A stretch of 64,000 bases of DNA from Planctomycetaceae bacterium (GTDB lineage: Bacteria; Planctomycetota; Planctomycetia; Pirellulales; Pirellulaceae), in the NCBI GenBank assembly GCA_020638995.1, contig JACKHM010000003.1, positions 62,001 through 126,000 on the forward strand, read 5' to 3'. The notes beneath the pieces are model-generated. The model saw nothing but the letters and a program-made list of their open reading frames with translations. It searched no databases and was not told the origin of the DNA. The position numbers were made by a program, and so were the translations under genes. Numbering within the stretch: position 1 is the first letter of the stretch; each line of letters opens with the position of its first letter. This document shows, piece by piece, positions 23,189 to 30,247 of the stretch.

Positions 23189-24634
23189 ATGGCATATCTG
23201 GGATGGTTATTCACCGGGCTGCTTGTAGGTGGAGTGGGTGTCTTCTTTGCGATGGCGAAATTTGGATTTACCCGCTTACACGGAGCCGGAACTGAAAAAT
23301 CCGTCGCCTCACTCTTGCGTTCACATTTTCGCCCCCTGCCAATTGACGACATCAGCATCTCCGAGCGGCACTTCCCATTTCGTGTGCGAGCCGATTTGCA
23401 GCGAGCGATTGACCACCTATTCGGCGACGAGACACAGGTTCTTCACTTCTGCGGCATTCGCCGGGAATACTCGCACGAAGGAGTTACTCTTTCGGCGTGC
23501 ATTGTGGAAAGTGGCCAGAATCCAGCCGTTTCGATTCCCCCGGAGTTCGAAGAACTTGACATCGGTGAAGAACTGCCGTTTCGTGTTCTGAAGAACGGAT
23601 TATGGTTGCTGGAAAGAGCAGGGCTTCGATTTGCCGTCCTCTTGGCACCAACCGGAATGTTCGGACGCACAACCGGAATGCAGTTCCAAGTAGGCACGCC
23701 AAACTCACCGGAAGGGACACAGATTACGCAACACTTCTTCAAGCAACTGGAGGATTCGATTCTCAAGGCCGAATCCTATCGAGGCAAAATCCTCTCGCTG
23801 GAAGAAGCCGAGCATTCCTATTCGGGCGAGGCGGGTGGCATCACGGTCCACAAGTTGCGAACCGTTGAGCGGGAGCAAGTCATTCTGCCCGAGTCCACGC
23901 TGAAACTGCTGGAGCGAAACGTCATCCAGTTCGTCCAGCAGCGAGAGCGATTGTCGCAATTCAAACAGTCAACGAAAAAGGGACTCTTGTTCTATGGGCC
24001 TCCGGGCACAGGTAAGACCCATACGATCCACTATCTCGCACGAGCCCTAGAGGGTCACACGACGCTGCTTATCTCGGCGGAGCAAGTGGGACTGCTGAGC
24101 GATTACATGACACTTGCAAGATTGCTGCAACCAAGCATAGTCATCATGGAGGATGTCGATTTGATCGCCCGAGACCGAAAGGACATGAATAGCCCGTGCG
24201 AAGAAGTGCTGTTGAACAAGCTGCTTAACGAAATGGACGGTTTGAAAGAAGATGCCGACATCCTGTTCATCCTCACGACGAATCGCCCTGAATCACTGGA
24301 GGCAGCTTTGGCTTCTCGGCCCGGTCGTGTCGATCAAGCCATCGAATTCCCATTGCCTGACGAGGAGGGTCGAGGAAAGTTAGTGCGTCTGTATTCGCAG
24401 GGAGTTTCGTTGTCGAGCGAGGCAATTGCGGAGATTGTTCGGCGGACAGACGGCGTAAGTGCGGCATTCATCAAGGAACTGATGCGTCGAACAGTTCAAT
24501 TTCACATTGAAAGGAACGGCAATGGCGAAGTGAGTCACGAAGACATCGACTGCGCACTTGATGAAATGCTCTTCCGTGGAGGATCGCTTAATCTGAAACT
24601 GCTGGGCGCAACGGAGCGAGACCTAACTGAATGA
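23189..24634 (+). CDS. Membrane-anchored AAA ATPase
   Basis: A 481-aa protein. A hydrophobic N-terminal segment (residues about 3-25) would anchor it in the membrane. Residues 30-245 are a unique domain with no recognised motif. An FtsH/Cdc48-type AAA module follows, with Walker A 'YGPPGTGKTHT' (about 271-281), Walker B 'IVIMEDVDLI', sensor 'FILTTNRPE' and the arginine-finger region 'SRPGRVDQ'. It has no protease domain. It overlaps the next gene by 4 bases (ATGA), so the SRPBCC protein is probably its partner. It may remodel a membrane or lipid-bound protein (inference). Confidence 0.88.
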   Translation: MAYLGWLFTGLLVGGVGVFFAMAKFGFTRLHGAGTEKSVASLLRSHFRPLPIDDISISERHFPFRVRADLQRAIDHLFGDETQVLHFCGIRREYSHEGVTLSACIVESGQNPAVSIPPEFEELDIGEELPFRVLKNGLWLLERAGLRFAVLLAPTGMFGRTTGMQFQVGTPNSPEGTQITQHFFKQLEDSILKAESYRGKILSLEEAEHSYSGEAGGITVHKLRTVEREQVILPESTLKLLERNVIQFVQQRERLSQFKQSTKKGLLFYGPPGTGKTHTIHYLARALEGHTTLLISAEQVGLLSDYMTLARLLQPSIVIMEDVDLIARDRKDMNSPCEEVLLNKLLNEMDGLKEDADILFILTTNRPESLEAALASRPGRVDQAIEFPLPDEEGRGKLVRLYSQGVSLSSEAIAEIVRRTDGVSAAFIKELMRRTVQFHIERNGNGEVSHEDIDCALDEMLFRGGSLNLKLLGATERDLTE

Positions 24635-25068
24635 CTCCCATCAGCTTTTGGTGCAAAGCACGACTGCGACTCTCTCCAGAAGAGATCGGCGATCAAATCC
24701 TCGATGTTTCCCACTGGACCGACTTCAAAGGTTACGGCCCATTGCCCGGCATCAAAGCTGCGGAGTTCGAGATCAGGACGCCGGAGGTTGTCGGCTCACG
24801 CATTCGAGTCAGAAACACTGATGGCTCAAGTCACGTGGAGGAAATCGTCGAGTGGCAACTGGACAAGATGATCCGGCTGCACATGTCGGAGTTCTCACCT
24901 CCTCTGTCACGATTAGCAACAGGGTTCGACGAGACGTGGGAATTCGAACTTCGGGATGCCGATACGCTGGTGACACGACGATTTGAGTTGCACACTCGCC
25001 CCGTACTTTGGATCATCTCGTTCATGCTGAAGCGAGCGATTCAGCGTCACTTGAATCATTTGAAGTGA
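24631..25068 (+). CDS. SRPBCC (START-like) family protein
   Basis: A 145-aa protein with the helix-grip layout of SRPBCC proteins: 'LSPEEIGDQILDVSHWTDF' near the start, antiparallel strands such as 'GSRIRVRNTDGSSHVEEIVEW', and a final long helix (LKRAIQRHLNHLK). These proteins bind hydrophobic ligands in a deep pocket. It begins inside the stop of the AAA ATPase gene (ATGA), so the two are likely translated together. The ligand cannot be predicted. Confidence 0.8.
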   Translation: MTPISFWCKARLRLSPEEIGDQILDVSHWTDFKGYGPLPGIKAAEFEIRTPEVVGSRIRVRNTDGSSHVEEIVEWQLDKMIRLHMSEFSPPLSRLATGFDETWEFELRDADTLVTRRFELHTRPVLWIISFMLKRAIQRHLNHLK

Positions 25069-25094
25069 TTCACCTACGGCGACCTGCGAGGCAA

Positions 25095-25553
25095 CTAACG
25101 CCTTAGAATGTTGTGGCAGTTTGGGCATATCACACCGGTCGTCTCAAACGCCCCTGCTTGCGGCTGCACGACTTCGAGGCCGCACGGGCACACCATCTCA
25201 TTGGCTCCGAAGCCGCATGATGGGCAGACGCCGTTGGAAGACCACATGCCCGACTTGCATCGGAGGCAGGAATATGGGGCAGTGCGTTGTTGGCCGGTGT
25301 CACCATGAATCGCTCTGGCAATCAGAAACGGAATCCCGATCCCGATTGCAATGACCAACAAGATTGGAAGCAGTGGCAGAAATCCCATCACTGCGATGCC
25401 GATAACGACAATCAGTCCACCTGCGCTCTTGATTCCATTCACGTCCCACTGGCCCGGCCTGTGGTTGCCGCAATTTGGACAGATCAAGGCGTTGAGCGCC
25501 ACGTCATGTCCGCACGAGCGGCAATAAGTTGTTCCGTAGACGAACTTACGCAT
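25095..25553 (-). CDS. Membrane protein with zinc ribbons
   Basis: A 152-aa protein. An N-terminal zinc ribbon (CRSCGHDVALNALICPNCG) is followed by a hydrophobic segment (about residues 45-80). A second cysteine-rich region then has several CxxC pairs (CLRC, CPSCG, CPCG, CPNC). It is probably a membrane protein with two cytoplasmic zinc modules. It begins 3 bases after the stop of the larger zinc-finger gene at 25557 and is likely co-translated with it. No catalytic motif is visible. Confidence 0.75.
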   Translation of the reverse strand: MRKFVYGTTYCRSCGHDVALNALICPNCGNHRPGQWDVNGIKSAGGLIVVIGIAVMGFLPLLPILLVIAIGIGIPFLIARAIHGDTGQQRTAPYSCLRCKSGMWSSNGVCPSCGFGANEMVCPCGLEVVQPQAGAFETTGVICPNCHNILRR

Positions 25554-25556
25554 TGC

Positions 25557-26786
25557 TTACCTCGTTTGCACTTTAACGCCGAAAACATTCCTTAGACTTT
25601 CATCTCGCTCTTGTTGTGCCTCGCCAACCTTTGGAAACCTCCCTTCAATCATTGGGTGCCGGACGATGTAGCCATTGATGGTCGAGGCAGCTTTGGCCCG
25701 TCGTTGCTCCCACGTAGCCTGAGCTTCAGCACAACGCTTTCGAACTGATTTATTGTGTTCTTCGATGGCCAGATTCAATTCGGGAATGTCCGCTTCGAAC
25801 TTGGTCTTGGCCGTCTGCCAATCTGCAAGGGACAACCGATGCGTCTTGTCGAGTTCAGCGAGTTGCGTCTGATGGGCTTGGTCAACTTCCTGCTGGTATT
25901 CAAGTTCAGAGAGTTGTAGGGCATCGTTCACCGGCTTGAGTCCGATGAAATAAATGCCAACAGCGATCACGGCTCCAACGACTGGCAGGCAAAGATTGGA
26001 TGCCATTGAAATGCCAATAGCCCAATACAAAGCAGTTCGCTTCTGACGCAAGGAAATCAATTCACGTGGCGGTAGAACAAGATCACGAGGGTCTTTGACT
26101 TGGAGCTTGCCAATCATCGGCTGTGGTACTTCGAAGCAAGTGACTTTCGGTTTCTCCGTGAAATCGTCTGAAATGGGCTTGGGAAACTGGGTCTTCCCGT
26201 AGAACTCTGTCTTGTATCTGGCGTAGAGGGCTTTGAATTGCACAAACCGCTCATGCGTTCTTTGACTGATCCTGTCAAACACATCAGCGGCACGGCCTGT
26301 GATGTTGTTGAACGACTGCATGTCTGACACGTGGAGCAAGTCGTTGACACGGAAATCATTTGTCTCGATGGCGTTCCGAAACTCCTCGATGGCACAAAGT
26401 TGTCCGACTTCATCGCAGTCAACTCGATCCAGCGAACTCGCCAGAGTCGCAAGCAACTGCTTTAAGTCGGCATCTCGGCGAATCAGGCGTTGCTGTCGTT
26501 CCTGCTCCGCCTGTTGCCGTTCAAGAAGTCGCCGGTTCTCTTCCGCAGCCATCGCCTCGAATTCAGCGGCCTCTTGCTGTTGGCGGGACACTGCGGCGTA
26601 TTGAACGAACGCATCAACAACGCTTCCGATTGCTGAAACACCTTCGTTCCACTGCTGACGACTATTCGCTTGTTGCTCCCGTCTGCACCGGTCGCTACAG
26701 ATGGGGTGGCTGCGGTCTACGAGCCATCCGGTGGACGAATGCTCATCAAAGGTGCGCCCACACCATCTACACGTTAGAAGTCCCAT
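25557..26786 (-). CDS. Zinc-finger, coiled-coil membrane protein
   Basis: A 409-aa protein. It starts with a treble-clef-like zinc motif (CRWCGRTFDEH, then HPICSDRC) and continues with a Gln/Glu/Arg-rich coiled coil (about residues 65-115). It has a hydrophobic pair near residues 255-285 (WAIGISMASNLCLPVVGAV) and ends in another coiled coil (about 290-360). The layout suggests a membrane-anchored scaffold with long helices on one face. Its neighbour (25095-25553) also pairs zinc ribbons with a membrane segment, so the two may form one complex. I do not recognise the family. Confidence 0.72.
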   Translation of the reverse strand: MGLLTCRWCGRTFDEHSSTGWLVDRSHPICSDRCRREQQANSRQQWNEGVSAIGSVVDAFVQYAAVSRQQQEAAEFEAMAAEENRRLLERQQAEQERQQRLIRRDADLKQLLATLASSLDRVDCDEVGQLCAIEEFRNAIETNDFRVNDLLHVSDMQSFNNITGRAADVFDRISQRTHERFVQFKALYARYKTEFYGKTQFPKPISDDFTEKPKVTCFEVPQPMIGKLQVKDPRDLVLPPRELISLRQKRTALYWAIGISMASNLCLPVVGAVIAVGIYFIGLKPVNDALQLSELEYQQEVDQAHQTQLAELDKTHRLSLADWQTAKTKFEADIPELNLAIEEHNKSVRKRCAEAQATWEQRRAKAASTINGYIVRHPMIEGRFPKVGEAQQERDESLRNVFGVKVQTR

Positions 26787-26831
26787 TTCGCTGACTCCCT
26801 TGCTGGTTGCCTTGCGTTGAGGTCACTGCGG

Positions 26832-27057
26832 GTGTCAGCGCACGAAAAAAGGAGCGCCGACACAACACCGCTCCGAGAGCCCCGACCAAGAGGCGCACAA
26901 GAACAGCGAGGCCGACGCTCCCGTTTCGCAACGGGAGCGAAGCCAGCGCTGCCTCTTGTGCTTTCAAGAGCCTTGCGGCTCAGGTTGGTCGGTTTCTCGA
27001 AGGCAGACCTGACGTATCGCTACGTCGTTCGAATTGTCGTGTGGCCGGAACGGCCAC
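26832..27057. ncRNA. Cluster of hairpins, candidate structured RNA or repeat element
   Basis: The 299-base gap 26787-27085 is almost entirely self-complementary. GTGTC-A-GCGC (26832-26841) pairs with GCGC-C-GACAC (26854-26863). CCGACCAA (26882-26889) pairs with TTGGTCGG (26985-26992) and encloses GCACAAGA/TCTTGTGC (26895-26902/26954-26961), CGCTCCCGTT-TCGC-AACGGGAGCG (26916-26939) and GAGCC-TTGC-GGCTC. Two more perfect hairpins follow, GACGTA-TCGC-TACGTC (27011-27026) and GTGGCCG-GAA-CGGCCAC (27041-27057). It could be a branched non-coding RNA, a regulatory leader of the gene at 27086, or a palindromic repeat element. I do not recognise a known RNA family. Confidence 0.45.
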
Positions 27058-27085
27058 GAAATCAGTTTAGTCTCCTAAAATTGCG

Positions 27086-27676
27086 ATGTTTGAATGGCAT
27101 CAATTTACCATCCAGAAAACGGAATCGGAATTCGTCGTGAGACTTTGGCAGCACATCCGAGCGATTCTTCTGTTGCCAGTGATGGTTGCCATCGTGATCC
27201 CGGCAATGCTGCTGGGCCTGTTCGGCTGGCATACTGCTGGCCTTTGGGCCATTCCAACGGCGATCCAACCAGCGCCTTCGATCCTTGGGGCGATGAGTGC
27301 TTTGGCAGGACTCGGGTTGGTCGTGACGACGATCAGGCAGTTCGCCACGGTCGGACGAGGCACGTTGGCTCCGTGGAACCCAACCGAGAAGCTCGTCGTT
27401 CAGGGCGTGTACCGGTACGTCCGCAACCCGATGATCTCCGGTGTGATGGGCATTCTGCTCGGCGAGGTGATGATCTCGGTTTCCGTCGCCGTTCTAATCT
27501 GGTTCGGCGTCTTCGTTCTGGCGAACACGATCTACATCCCGCTGGCGGAAGAGCCCGGCCTCGTGAAACGATTTGGCGGCGAGTACGAAGTCTATCGCAG
27601 CAATGTGCCCCGATGGATTCCGAGGCTGACGCCGTGGAATAAAGGCGGCGTGAGTCACCGTTCAGGCCAAGTGTGA
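27086..27676 (+). CDS. Isoprenylcysteine methyltransferase-like membrane protein, second copy
   Basis: A 196-aa integral membrane protein of the ICMT/PEMT family, with about five hydrophobic segments. The SAM-contact motif 'GVYRYVRNPMISGVMGILLG' begins near residue 111, and the C-terminal 'EEPGLVKRFGGEYEVYR' matches the family's last motif. It differs clearly from the copy at 10449. The gene stands alone behind the hairpin cluster, and its ribosome site is weak. It is probably a lipid or small-molecule methyltransferase; the substrate is unknown. Confidence 0.85.
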   Translation: MFEWHQFTIQKTESEFVVRLWQHIRAILLLPVMVAIVIPAMLLGLFGWHTAGLWAIPTAIQPAPSILGAMSALAGLGLVVTTIRQFATVGRGTLAPWNPTEKLVVQGVYRYVRNPMISGVMGILLGEVMISVSVAVLIWFGVFVLANTIYIPLAEEPGLVKRFGGEYEVYRSNVPRWIPRLTPWNKGGVSHRSGQV

Positions 27677-27892
27677 CCGCTGAGTGCGCAACATGCGGGC
27701 ATTATTTCTACCCCCGGTATCCCGTTGCGATACCGGAGAAAATCTGGCAAAACGCACAACTCTGGCGCAGCAGAATTGGCCCAATTTGGTACAATTCGGC
27801 AACAATACGTCTCAACGCTTTTGGGACGGAAGTTGTTGTGTGCCTTTGACTAACCAACATCAGCCCAACATGCAAATTCGGGGTTGCTCACC

Positions 27893-27916
27893 TTCGAGTC
27901 CTACCGGGGGAGCTTT
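27893..27916 (+). other. tRNA 3'-end-like fragment, possible old attachment site
   Basis: TTCGAGTCC followed by TACCGGGGGAGC and a T run looks like the T-loop, T-stem and acceptor end of a tRNA, but the matching 5' T-stem and the rest of the cloverleaf are missing. Such 3' fragments are left when elements integrate into tRNA genes. Low confidence: the match is short. Confidence 0.3.
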
Positions 27917-27959
27917 TTCAGTTTGCGGAATTTCCGCCGACAATCCAGTTAACGCACCA

Positions 27960-27994
27960 CGCCGAGAGTACACGCTCTCGGCGTTTTGTCTTTT
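27960..27994 (+). terminator. Strong intrinsic terminator
   Basis: CGCCGAGAG (27960-27968) pairs perfectly with CTCTCGGCG (27975-27983) around a 6-base loop and is followed by TTTTGTCTTTT. It would end plus-strand transcription from the region of 27086. Confidence 0.8.
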
Positions 27995-28132
27995 CCGCAA
28001 GGTTTTCAAGGACTTGTGGCTTCTGGCCCGCGCAGCGAGAGTTCTCTACCTTTGCCTACCGGGCTAGCGACGGTCCGCACTTGGTCCCAACTCCCGCCCA
28101 AACTCTCGCGCTCTCTGTTTAACAGACCCCTT

Positions 28133-28174
28133 TGGGTTAACAACCTGGTTGGATTCGGACGCCGAACGGAACCG
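28133..28174 (+). repeat. Diverged direct repeat, copy A (copy B at 29225)
   Basis: About 42 bases beginning GGGTTAACAACCTGGTTGG align with 29225-29266 (GGATTAACAACCTGTTGGG) in the same orientation at roughly three in four positions, with one gap. The two copies flank the tandem-repeat gene at 28279-29112, and may be the ends of a cassette or a common intergenic repeat of this genome. Confidence 0.5.
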
Positions 28175-28278
28175 GTGCGGGAACTCCCCGTAAAGTAGCA
28201 TACACCAGCCACATGCGCCTTGAATATCGTACCGTATTTTTGACGGGTCCGAGTCTACTGCGAAGGTCACCGAATGGA

Positions 28279-29112
28279 TTAGTCTTCGTCACCGTAGTAG
28301 GAGCCAGAAGTTCGATAGCTTGTACCATCGAAGAAAATACAGGCGACGCCGTGGTGCCATTGTTCGTGCCACTGTACCGATTTCGTGTGTGGACACCACG
28401 CCCCAGCAACACCGCCCTTCCACGACTCCTTCCACTCGACAGTCTCCTTCAGTGGATTGAAAATGCCACTCACACCGTGATGCCAACTCTCACGCCATTC
28501 AATCTCCTGGAGCTTGGGATTGAATGCCCCCGCAACACCTCCGTGCCATACTTCGCGCCACTCGATCTCTCGAGTAACTGGATTGAAGACGCCAGCCACA
28601 CCATGCTTCCATTGTTCGCGCCACTCGACTTGTCGACGGTCGGGGTGATAAACACCGGCAATGCCCGTATGCCAAGATTCACGCCATTCGACCTGCCCTG
28701 TGTATTCGTTATACACACCCGCAATTCCACCGTGCCAATTAGACCTCCATTCAATCGGCTGACTCGCATTGCGGACCCATTCGAGAAGCTCACAACAACG
28801 CGTCAACAAGAAGCGATCCTGTTTGACCTCGTTGTCTACCGGCTGGACATCTCGTTTGTGGGCTTCCTGTCGTTCCTTGTTGAAGGGGTTGATTCGATCA
28901 AGGAAGCTGAAGTCCCGTCTGAACCGATTCTTTTCCTCCTCCAAACTATTCTCATCGAGCGCCAGTTCGGCAGCGATACACTCAGCCAAGCGATCGATCT
29001 CAACGAGTAATGCCGCGAGGTTTTCGCGCCGAGTCGTCCGCACTTGCTCGTGCAATTTGCTCAGTCGTGCTGCCAGTTCATCTGGTGAATAGTTACCGGC
29101 GGTCGAAGCCAT
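28279..29112 (-). CDS. Protein with seven tandem 21-residue Trp-rich repeats
   Basis: A 277-aa protein. Residues 1-110 are helical and charged (SKLHEQVRTTRRENLAALLVE). From about residue 117 it consists of seven head-to-tail repeats, each exactly 21 residues, with a consensus like (V/I)EWRE-W-x2-G(V/I)AG-(F/Y/W)NP; for example 'VEWREQWKHGVAGVFNP'. Each repeat has two Trp and a Gly-(V/I)-(A/S)-Gly turn, which suggests a beta-hairpin stack or sheet similar in principle to MORN or WG repeats. The start at 29112 follows GGGAGGGA, so seven residues of the longer frame are dropped. No signal peptide. Function unknown; a binding or scaffolding surface is likely. Confidence 0.8.
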   Translation of the reverse strand: MASTAGNYSPDELAARLSKLHEQVRTTRRENLAALLVEIDRLAECIAAELALDENSLEEEKNRFRRDFSFLDRINPFNKERQEAHKRDVQPVDNEVKQDRFLLTRCCELLEWVRNASQPIEWRSNWHGGIAGVYNEYTGQVEWRESWHTGIAGVYHPDRRQVEWREQWKHGVAGVFNPVTREIEWREVWHGGVAGAFNPKLQEIEWRESWHHGVSGIFNPLKETVEWKESWKGGVAGAWCPHTKSVQWHEQWHHGVACIFFDGTSYRTSGSYYGDED

Positions 29113-29531
29113 TAGCGTCCCTCCCACCAACAATCTCGACCGTGTAGGCTAACGGTCAAAGCAACTTATTCTACTGTACCTGGCAGACAATCCCAGCAAA
29201 TGCAGAGCCGTTGTATGGGGCCGTTGGATTAACAACCTGTTGGGTTCTGACCCCGGAAGGCAACGGGATTGCGAAACGGGCTAGCCATCCAGGCGGCATA
29301 GACGCGCACCGGTGGCCCGCGTTGGCGTCGAGCACGCGGTCGGACGAACGGGCCAACCGTAAGAAAAGGCCGCAACGTGCGGCCTCGTGGGCGACTGGGT
29401 GCGAAGGGATGCCGATCACGGAGTATTGCGACAGGGCCCGGCTGAAGGTATAGAACATCAACTAGGTGTAATGCGATTGGTCGCTTTTGGCCCCCTCGCC
29501 ACATCACCAGCCATCACACGGAGGAATCACG
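29113..29531. other. Gene-free stretch with repeat copy B and a hairpin
   Basis: This stretch carries repeat copy B (29225-29266) and a perfect hairpin AGGCCGC-AACGT-GCGGCCT (29367-29385). I see no supported gene. The minus-strand frames across the repeat share a '..QVVNP' translation with those at copy A, which reflects the DNA repeat rather than a protein. Confidence 0.4.
29225..29266 (+). repeat. Diverged direct repeat, copy B
   Basis: Same-orientation partner of 28133-28174. It begins GGATTAACAACCTGTTGGG and keeps the TTAACAACCTG core exactly. Confidence 0.5.
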
Positions 29532-29963
29532 ATGGGAGCCATGGCCGAGGCGATTGCGGCGTACGCCCAGCCGCTGATTGACGAGACGGACGGCTCGACC
29601 GAGCAGATGAACAAGGCGCTGTCCATTAGCCAGGTCTGCTGGAACATCGCGCTCCTTCCGGAGGAAAAGCGCCAGTCCTCCATTAACTCGCTAGGAGAAG
29701 CTCTGTCGATGGGCGATGCGGAGCTTGAAGACTTTCAGCGCTCGATCCTCCTGCCGATGATTCGCCGCCACGAGGAGATGTTCCCCAAACTGCATCAGCG
29801 TGAATCAATTAAGCCGTCACATTTGGAATCCAGCTTCTCGCCGCTTCCGTCGGCGAAGTCCCCCAAGGGAAAATCTCAGGAGCCGGGGCGCTATGATCCC
29901 TGCCCGTGCAACAGTGGGCGAAAATACAAGTTCTGCTGCGGCCGGTCGCCACGAGCGTTCTAA
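29532..29963 (+). CDS. SEC-C motif protein
   Basis: A 143-aa protein. The first 90 residues are helical (AEAIAAYAQPLIDETDGSTE, then a region around 'CWNIALLPEEKRQSSI') and resemble small SEC-C-associated helical modules. A Ser/Pro/Lys linker leads to a C-terminal SEC-C zinc motif 'RYDPCPCNSGRKYKFCC'. GGAGG (29520-29524) supports the ATG at 29532. The role is unknown; it is followed by 284 bases without a gene before hsdR, so it is not clearly part of the restriction operon. Confidence 0.82.
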   Translation: MGAMAEAIAAYAQPLIDETDGSTEQMNKALSISQVCWNIALLPEEKRQSSINSLGEALSMGDAELEDFQRSILLPMIRRHEEMFPKLHQRESIKPSHLESSFSPLPSAKSPKGKSQEPGRYDPCPCNSGRKYKFCCGRSPRAF

Positions 29964-30247
29964 TAGGATTGTGGCGGCCATTTGATGCGGGCCATCCGCG
30001 ATCAATCCACCGGCCTTCGGTTTCCCATTTGCGTACTTGACCGTCGAGCATTTTCTGTTCGTCTGTCGTCTTGGCTCCTCGTTGCGTTCTTGGCGGGCGG
30101 CCGCTGCTGTTCTGGCCATGGGGGGTTTGATAGACTCGTTACCGGGCTACGGCACCTCTTCTTTCGTAGGCGATGAAGTGAAGACGAAGTTGTCCGAGTA
30201 CGTGCAGACCGCTGAGGCAGCAAAGCTCCGAGGTGTAGCAGAGAACA

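Larger units (their letters stand above)
27677..28278. other. Gene-free 600-bp stretch with hairpin, tRNA-end-like fragment and terminator
   Basis: No convincing gene lies here. A perfect hairpin CCGGTATC/GATACCGG sits at 27714-27736. A tRNA-3'-end-like fragment lies at 27893-27916 and an intrinsic terminator at 27960-27987. A diverged copy of a repeat also found at 29225 lies at 28133-28174. Short frames in this stretch lack coding character. The mix of tRNA-like fragment and repeats suggests an old integration boundary. Confidence 0.4.

Noticed and set aside
26832..27057. An integron attC array
   Set aside because: No tyrosine integron integrase is present, and the hairpins lack the paired R/L core motifs in a consistent arrangement.
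28213..29010. A 265-aa plus-strand frame with its own repeats
   Set aside because: It is the mirror of the 21-residue repeat gene. Its periodicity reflects the 63-bp DNA repeats of the real gene on the minus strand, which also has the ribosome site.
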